In this document: positions 59,195 to 64,000 of the stretch, piece by piece
Layout of the letters: every line of letters starts with the position of its first letter
Numbering within the stretch: position 1 is the first letter of the stretch
DNA from: Megamerina dolium
Taxonomy: Eukaryota > Arthropoda > Insecta > Diptera > Megamerinidae
NCBI GenBank assembly: GCA_963854835.1
Contig: OY978528.1
Location: forward strand, 34,331,335-34,395,334
Direction of reading: 5' to 3'
DNA length: 64,000 nucleotides
The notes under the pieces: model-generated
Database searches by the model: none
Seen by the model: the letters and a program-made list of their open reading frames with translations, nothing else
Told to the model about the DNA's origin: nothing
Made by a program: the position numbers and the translations under genes

Positions 59195-60631
59195 ATGCAA
59201 ACAGCTCGTATTGTAGTAATTGGAGCAGGCCCATCGGGTATTGCAGCAGCAACGCGACTGGTGGAAACCGGCTTTAAGAATGTGCTCATCTTAGAGGCAG
59301 AAAATCGTATTGGTGGACGGATAAATACAGTATCATTTGCGGACAATGTTGTCGATTTGGGAGCACAGTGGTGTCACGGTGAGAAGAATAATGTCATTTA
59401 CGAAACCGTACAAAAGTTAAATGTACTCGAGAGCACTGGCACCATATACGATGATTTCAAGTGTGTTCGTTCAAATGGTGAGGTGGTGTCAGAACAAGTG
59501 GCTGAAACGCTGAAAACGATCGCCTTCAATACAATACCCGAGAGACAAACCGAACTGATAGGCTATGAGGGTTCATTGGGTACATACCTAACGGATAAAT
59601 TCTGGCGTGAGTATGAGAAATCACAAACACAAATAGAACGTACAGTGGCAAATGAGTTCTTTGAGAATATGAAAAAATTCGAATGCTCAATTGAAGCATC
59701 TGACAATTTGTTTGAAGTCTCAGGTAAGGGACACTTAGAGTATTATCTGTGCGAAGGTGATTTACTATGGAATTGGAAGGATAAAGGTTTTAGGACTTTT
59801 TTGCAAATGCTTATGAAATCCTCCAGGGATGCTGATGGCATTGTGTCAAATGACTTGGGTCTATTGACAAAGCGTATATTATTTAATCGTCGAATCGAAC
59901 ATATTGATTGGAGTTCAAATGGTGTTAAATTGAAATGCTCCAACGGTGAAATAATTGAAGCTGATCATGTCATCTGCACAATATCGTTGGGTGTGTTGCA
60001 AGCAAATTATCGACAAATGTTCTCACCGCCACTACCGCCTGCCAAATGTCGTGCCATAGAAGGTCTCAAATTGGGAACGGTCGATAAATTCTTTGTGGAA
60101 TTTAGTCAACTTTTTCTGCCATCTGATTGGTCGGCCGTTTGTTTCCTATGGCTGGAGGAGGATCTAGCTAAATTACGTGACTCTGAATACTTTTGGTTGG
60201 AGAGTGTTTTCGGATTTTTCCGTGTTTCTCATCAGCCGCGGATACTTCAGGGATGGATTATAGGTGCACATGCTCGCCATATGGAAACCTTAACTGAACG
60301 GGAAGTGTTAGCCGGTCTAATGTGGCTCTTTCGCAAGTTTTTAAGATTTCCAGTGCCAGAACCAATAAATTTCTTGCGTACACAATGGTTTGTGAATCCC
60401 AATTTTCGTGGCAGCTATACATTCCGATCGATGTACACGGATGAGTTGCGCACAGGTGCCTGGGATTTGGCGTCAGCACTGTACAATGCTAATGGAAAAC
60501 CGGCAGTCCAATTTGCTGGTGAATCGACTCACGAACATTATTATTCGACTGTTCATGGTGCAGTAGAGACCGGTTGGCGAGAAGCGCAACGCTTGATTGA
60601 TTACTATGGATGTAAGCGATCGCAATTGTAG
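59195..60631 (+). CDS. FAD-dependent amine oxidase (polyamine/spermine oxidase family)
   Basis: An intronless 478-residue flavoprotein, the usual length of animal polyamine oxidases. These enzymes oxidise spermine, spermidine or N1-acetyl-polyamines, giving a smaller polyamine, an aldehyde and hydrogen peroxide. I start at ATG 59195 because MQTARIVVIGAGPSGIAAAT places the dinucleotide-binding GxGxxG at the N-terminus; the frame extends upstream only to GTG. Next come LEAENRIGGRINTV and VDLGAQWCHGEKNN, both FAD contacts. The C-terminus has VQFAGESTHEHYYSTVHGA, the conserved FAD-binding end. The last residues are KRSQL; SQL might act as a weak peroxisomal signal, which is speculative. AATAAA at 60933 is the nearest good polyadenylation signal. 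Substrate preference cannot be told from sequence. Confidence 0.93.
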   Translation: MQTARIVVIGAGPSGIAAATRLVETGFKNVLILEAENRIGGRINTVSFADNVVDLGAQWCHGEKNNVIYETVQKLNVLESTGTIYDDFKCVRSNGEVVSEQVAETLKTIAFNTIPERQTELIGYEGSLGTYLTDKFWREYEKSQTQIERTVANEFFENMKKFECSIEASDNLFEVSGKGHLEYYLCEGDLLWNWKDKGFRTFLQMLMKSSRDADGIVSNDLGLLTKRILFNRRIEHIDWSSNGVKLKCSNGEIIEADHVICTISLGVLQANYRQMFSPPLPPAKCRAIEGLKLGTVDKFFVEFSQLFLPSDWSAVCFLWLEEDLAKLRDSEYFWLESVFGFFRVSHQPRILQGWIIGAHARHMETLTEREVLAGLMWLFRKFLRFPVPEPINFLRTQWFVNPNFRGSYTFRSMYTDELRTGAWDLASALYNANGKPAVQFAGESTHEHYYSTVHGAVETGWREAQRLIDYYGCKRSQL

Positions 60632-62463
60632 ACAATGATAAACCAATATACTCATTAGGGCGGCTCTATTTCCTAGTAGGGTGAAAAAGTCACAATACTT
60701 ATGAATTTGTCAAAATGCGGGAGGAGAAAATTGATTTGAGTTCCACAATTTCTTAGGCGAATATACTTAGAATCAGCGGTAGTTTCATAAAAGTATCTTT
60801 AATCTGACAATCTCAAGTGCAAGAATTCTTAAAAATTAAAATGAAACATTTTTTTTTAAACTGAGTCATATAAATACTATTCTCTATTGAGCTAACGACC
60901 ACTCTAATGTACATATATTGAAATACTTAAGTAATAAATATAAAATTTTTAATGTTGAAAATATCTGTGTAATTTCAATATTTTATAGAATGTTTAAGCT
61001 TGAATTGTTTCGGTTTTCATAACAAGTTTTTGTTGAAGTAAGTATTTCAGCAATGTCGGCAAATATTTGGTATTTCCTCAAATAGCACCAAACTTGCAAG
61101 ACATCTCTTAAAGTGCTTTTTGAAAGAGTTGGAAGAAATGTGAGTTCGCGATGCCAACATCAGTATTGAGCAGGTAAGAAAACGAAAATATTTTTGATAT
61201 ATTTAATTAAAGTAAAATCTTAAACTATAAAGTTGATCAAACATTTACTGTTTCTACTTTGCATAATAGAAAATTATTCCGTCTCCAAAAATTAATTTAT
61301 TTTATTTGTGTGTATGACATTAACATACTAAATCTCATACAAAGCTTATCATGTTAAATTAAGTTGATTACGAGTACTATAGAATGCATACATTCTACTA
61401 TTAAATTGTTGCAATGCTAAATTTCATGCAAGCAGCCAACAAACAAATAACCTAAGGTGTTACCATCTGATTATAGTTGCTAGACAATTTAATCAAGATG
61501 AAATAACGCAATTATAGTACACACAGTCAGACAGTACTATGTTAGATATGTACTATATCCAGCCGAATTTACATATAATTTGAAAGCAATTGAAAAGATA
61601 ACATGCATGGTAGACGGACGAAACACATGCATAGAATGACAAATATAGTACATAGATAAAGGAAATTTGCATAAAATTTTTGAGACAACTCCAACAGCAG
61701 CAGATTGTTGCCACAGACAGATATTCTAATGAAATGTAAATTTTTTGCCTGATAGCATTTATGCATCAGAGATCGCAAGCAGTGATGTTGATGAAGAGAG
61801 AAGGAGAAATAAATATTAAATGTCAACAATTTCATTGATATTTTTGTACCTTCCATTTTATACTTTTGGATTATAAATTATATCCGTACATACGAGTATA
61901 TTACTAATGTATTAGCTGTACATATATGCGTTCATGACGTGTGAATACTGCCTTTACTCATATGTACATAAATTTATTATTGATGTTCTAAGATGAAATG
62001 AAAGCAGAAAAAACCATTAGTATATGTGAAGAATGCTTGTAAAACCTTTTTTGAGGGTCAATTTCGAAAACACATTTGCATTTCCCCTGTTGTGTAGTGA
62101 AATGTGATTTAGTATTTTTTTTTAACTATTTAATATTTTAGAAGTCTAATTTGTAAATCCACCATTTGATTAAGGAGGACCAAAAAATGTTTTTCGCGTT
62201 TATCACATTTACTCCGTTGTCCTTATATATTTGTTGGGTCACACATGTCTATATGTCCCTATATGTATACCACATAAACTTCATATATTCCAGATGATAT
62301 CTTATAGTATGTATAAACGGCTGTGAGCTATCTCACATAGTTGAGGTTGATTGCAATTGAAAATCCTCGTTTAAAGAGTAAAAATAAAATAGTCGAGTTC
62401 GGAATCAAGTTCGGATGAAAAATGAAAAATTGTCAGAAGTTCGACAATTTGTCTAGACAAGTA
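60632..62463. other. 3' flank and AT-rich intergenic DNA
   Basis: Contains the AATAAA at 60933-60938. No other gene, RNA or known repeat. The 95-codon minus-strand frame at 61569-61856 is AT-rich, hydrophobic and without motifs. Confidence 0.5.
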
Positions 62464-63500
62464 TTTTTTTTTACTATACATTTTCTTTATTTATTGTTCC
62501 TAAAGAATCTAATAATAAGTTTTAAAATCTTAATGTAATTCAACAACAGTAGCTCCTTATTATCTAGAGCAATGTTTTTTGTACGATGCTCTTCTTTTTA
62601 TTGGAAGGCTGGCAGGTACTTTCTCCGAAGGCGCGAAGTATAGCAGGTATTGAGCAAGGTTCTTCTAGTATATTTTTGTCTAGTATTTTTAACTTCATTT
62701 TCTACCATTGGGATATTTAAGTCATTGTGTATACATTCATTTCTAATATACCATGGTGCACCAGTTATCATCCTTAACATTTTAGACTGAGATCTCTGTA
62801 TGATTTCAATATTGCTATTACTAGTGTTCCCCCATAATTGACTTCCGTAACTCCAAATTGGCTTTATTATGCTGTTGTACAGTAGGACCTTGTATTTCAA
62901 GTTTAATGGGGATCTGAAATTGATGAGCCAGTGCAGACAAGAAGCTTTTAATTTCATCTGAGTTCTTTTTGCTTCGATGTGCTTGCGCCATGTAAGCCGT
63001 CTATCTAAGTGTATCCCTAGGTAGGTGACTTCATTTGTATGAGTTATGGCGATATTATTTAGTGTAACTGTCGGGCATGTGCTTTTGTTAAGTGTGAACG
63101 TTACATGTTTACATTTGGACTCATTAACTTTTATGCGCCAGTTAGATAACCATTTTTCAACAAGTAGATGTCAACAACCGTGCATCTGTTGGTAGATCGG
63201 AAGTATATAATACATATAGAATGGGGCCAAGAACGCTACCCTGTGGAACTCCGGCTTTGATATTGAATTCTTCTGTGGAAAAGTCTTTATATTTTACAAC
63301 AAAACGACGGTTATCTAGGTATGATTCCAGTATTTGGTGGGAGCTTTCTGGTAGAAGTTTTCTTATTTTATACTTTAGCCCTTCATGCCACACTCTATCA
63401 AATGCCTGATCAACATCGAGGAATATAGCTGAACAATACTCTTTGTATTCAAATGCTTTCCGTATCTCATTGGTAATTGTGACAAGTATGAATAACAAAA
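62464..63500 (-). pseudogene. jockey-like LINE fragment, YADD block deleted
   Basis: On the minus strand: an RT segment (IFLDVDQAFDRVWHEGLKYK, then AGVPQGSVLGPILYVLYTSD) from about 63498. The frame then breaks at about 63165. After it come WLSNWRIKVNESKC, NEVTYLGIHLDRRLTWRKHI and the thumb region IKPIWSYGSQLWGNTSNSN down to about 62598. The piece with the catalytic YADD should lie at the break and is missing. A poly(A) tail, seen as T8-T9 at about 62465-62473, marks the 3' end. The element is 5'-truncated. It is of the jockey group and without RNase H. Confidence 0.87.
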
Positions 63501-64000
63501 AAACAAAAGTATTTTAAAATATTTTATGGTACAAATTTTGGTTTCTTACATACCAAGTTTTCACTGTACTCTAGCATCTGTTTCATAACGGCTGATCGGC
63601 CTATTTGTTTTATTTTCCATAAATATCAACCATATAAATAATTCATTATACGAATAAACGTAAATAAATATTTTCTTGATTTAAGATGTCACTACTTTGT
63701 ACTCTACGCCATTCCACTGTTTTTTATTGTTTCTCATCATACGTACAATATAGTTTATATGTACTCGTATATTGTGAACAATCATACCGGAGAAAGGATG
63801 CAAATGAACAAACAAAACGAGAAATCAGAAGTGAAACTAAATTGTTTATGGTGATGTATGGAGATAGCTTTTCCTTTTCGGTACATAGTGGACACGTTAT
63901 AATATACTCGTACATATGTATAGTATGTGCAATATATCTCTTATTAATTATTTATATATTTTATATAGTTGATTTGTTATTTTTCTCTTGAAATTGCTCT
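63501..64000. other. AT-rich intergenic DNA at the window edge
   Basis: No gene or repeat is supported. The 101-codon frame at 63686-63991 runs to the edge, is Tyr/Ile/Phe-rich at its end and has no motif. Confidence 0.45.

Overview
This is an AT-rich eukaryotic window, roughly two-thirds A+T by eye. It has spliced genes with short GT..AG introns and many interspersed repeats: non-LTR retrotransposons, hAT and Tc1/mariner transposons, a tRNA-derived SINE, MITEs and Helentron/DINE-1-like elements. The repeat types and the tandem insect ADGF genes point to a cyclorrhaphan fly. A tephritid-like fruit fly is my best guess, but that is inference. There is no bacterial, viral or CRISPR content. Several apparent open frames begin only at GTG or TTG, so I moved starts to a plausible ATG.

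Layout: 1.2-6.3 kb holds a decayed LOA/I-like LINE. A hobo-like hAT transposon with recognisable ends and a near-perfect 8-bp target duplication occupies 9.44-12.78 kb. Two non-autonomous Helentron (DINE-1-like) copies lie at 14.5-15.9 and 20.2-21.5 kb. An RTE-like LINE fragment is at 21.6-22.6 kb. From 24.17 to 29.30 kb the minus strand carries a cryptic gene of at least 17 small exons, encoding about 627 residues before its unresolved 5' end. No single open frame shows it; it appears only when splice sites and codon phase are followed. Its largest intron holds two adjoining MITEs and SINE remnants. Tc1/mariner remnants lie at 31.5-32.2, 40.8-41.4 and 43.1-43.6 kb.

Two tandem plus-strand adenosine deaminase-related growth factor (ADGF/ADA2) genes lie at 32.76-34.48 and 35.00-37.22 kb. 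Both have signal peptides, the metal and catalytic motifs and identical intron positions. They would be secreted enzymes that deaminate extracellular adenosine. From 49.1 to 52.5 kb there is an RTE-like LINE interrupted by a SINE with an 8-bp duplication. On the minus strand, a small C-terminal exon (54.69-54.75 kb) and a 214-codon Asn/Gln/His-rich exon without any usual start codon (56.70-57.35 kb) show that at least one more spliced gene exists. An intronless FAD amine (polyamine) oxidase gene is at 59.2-60.6 kb on the plus strand. A jockey-like LINE fragment ends the window at 62.5-63.5 kb.

The most notable results are the cryptic 17-exon gene with its duplicated exon pair, the start-less Asn-rich exon, the SINE family with two alternative tails, and a stretch of about 40 bp identical to the Helentron 5' end inside the hAT element.
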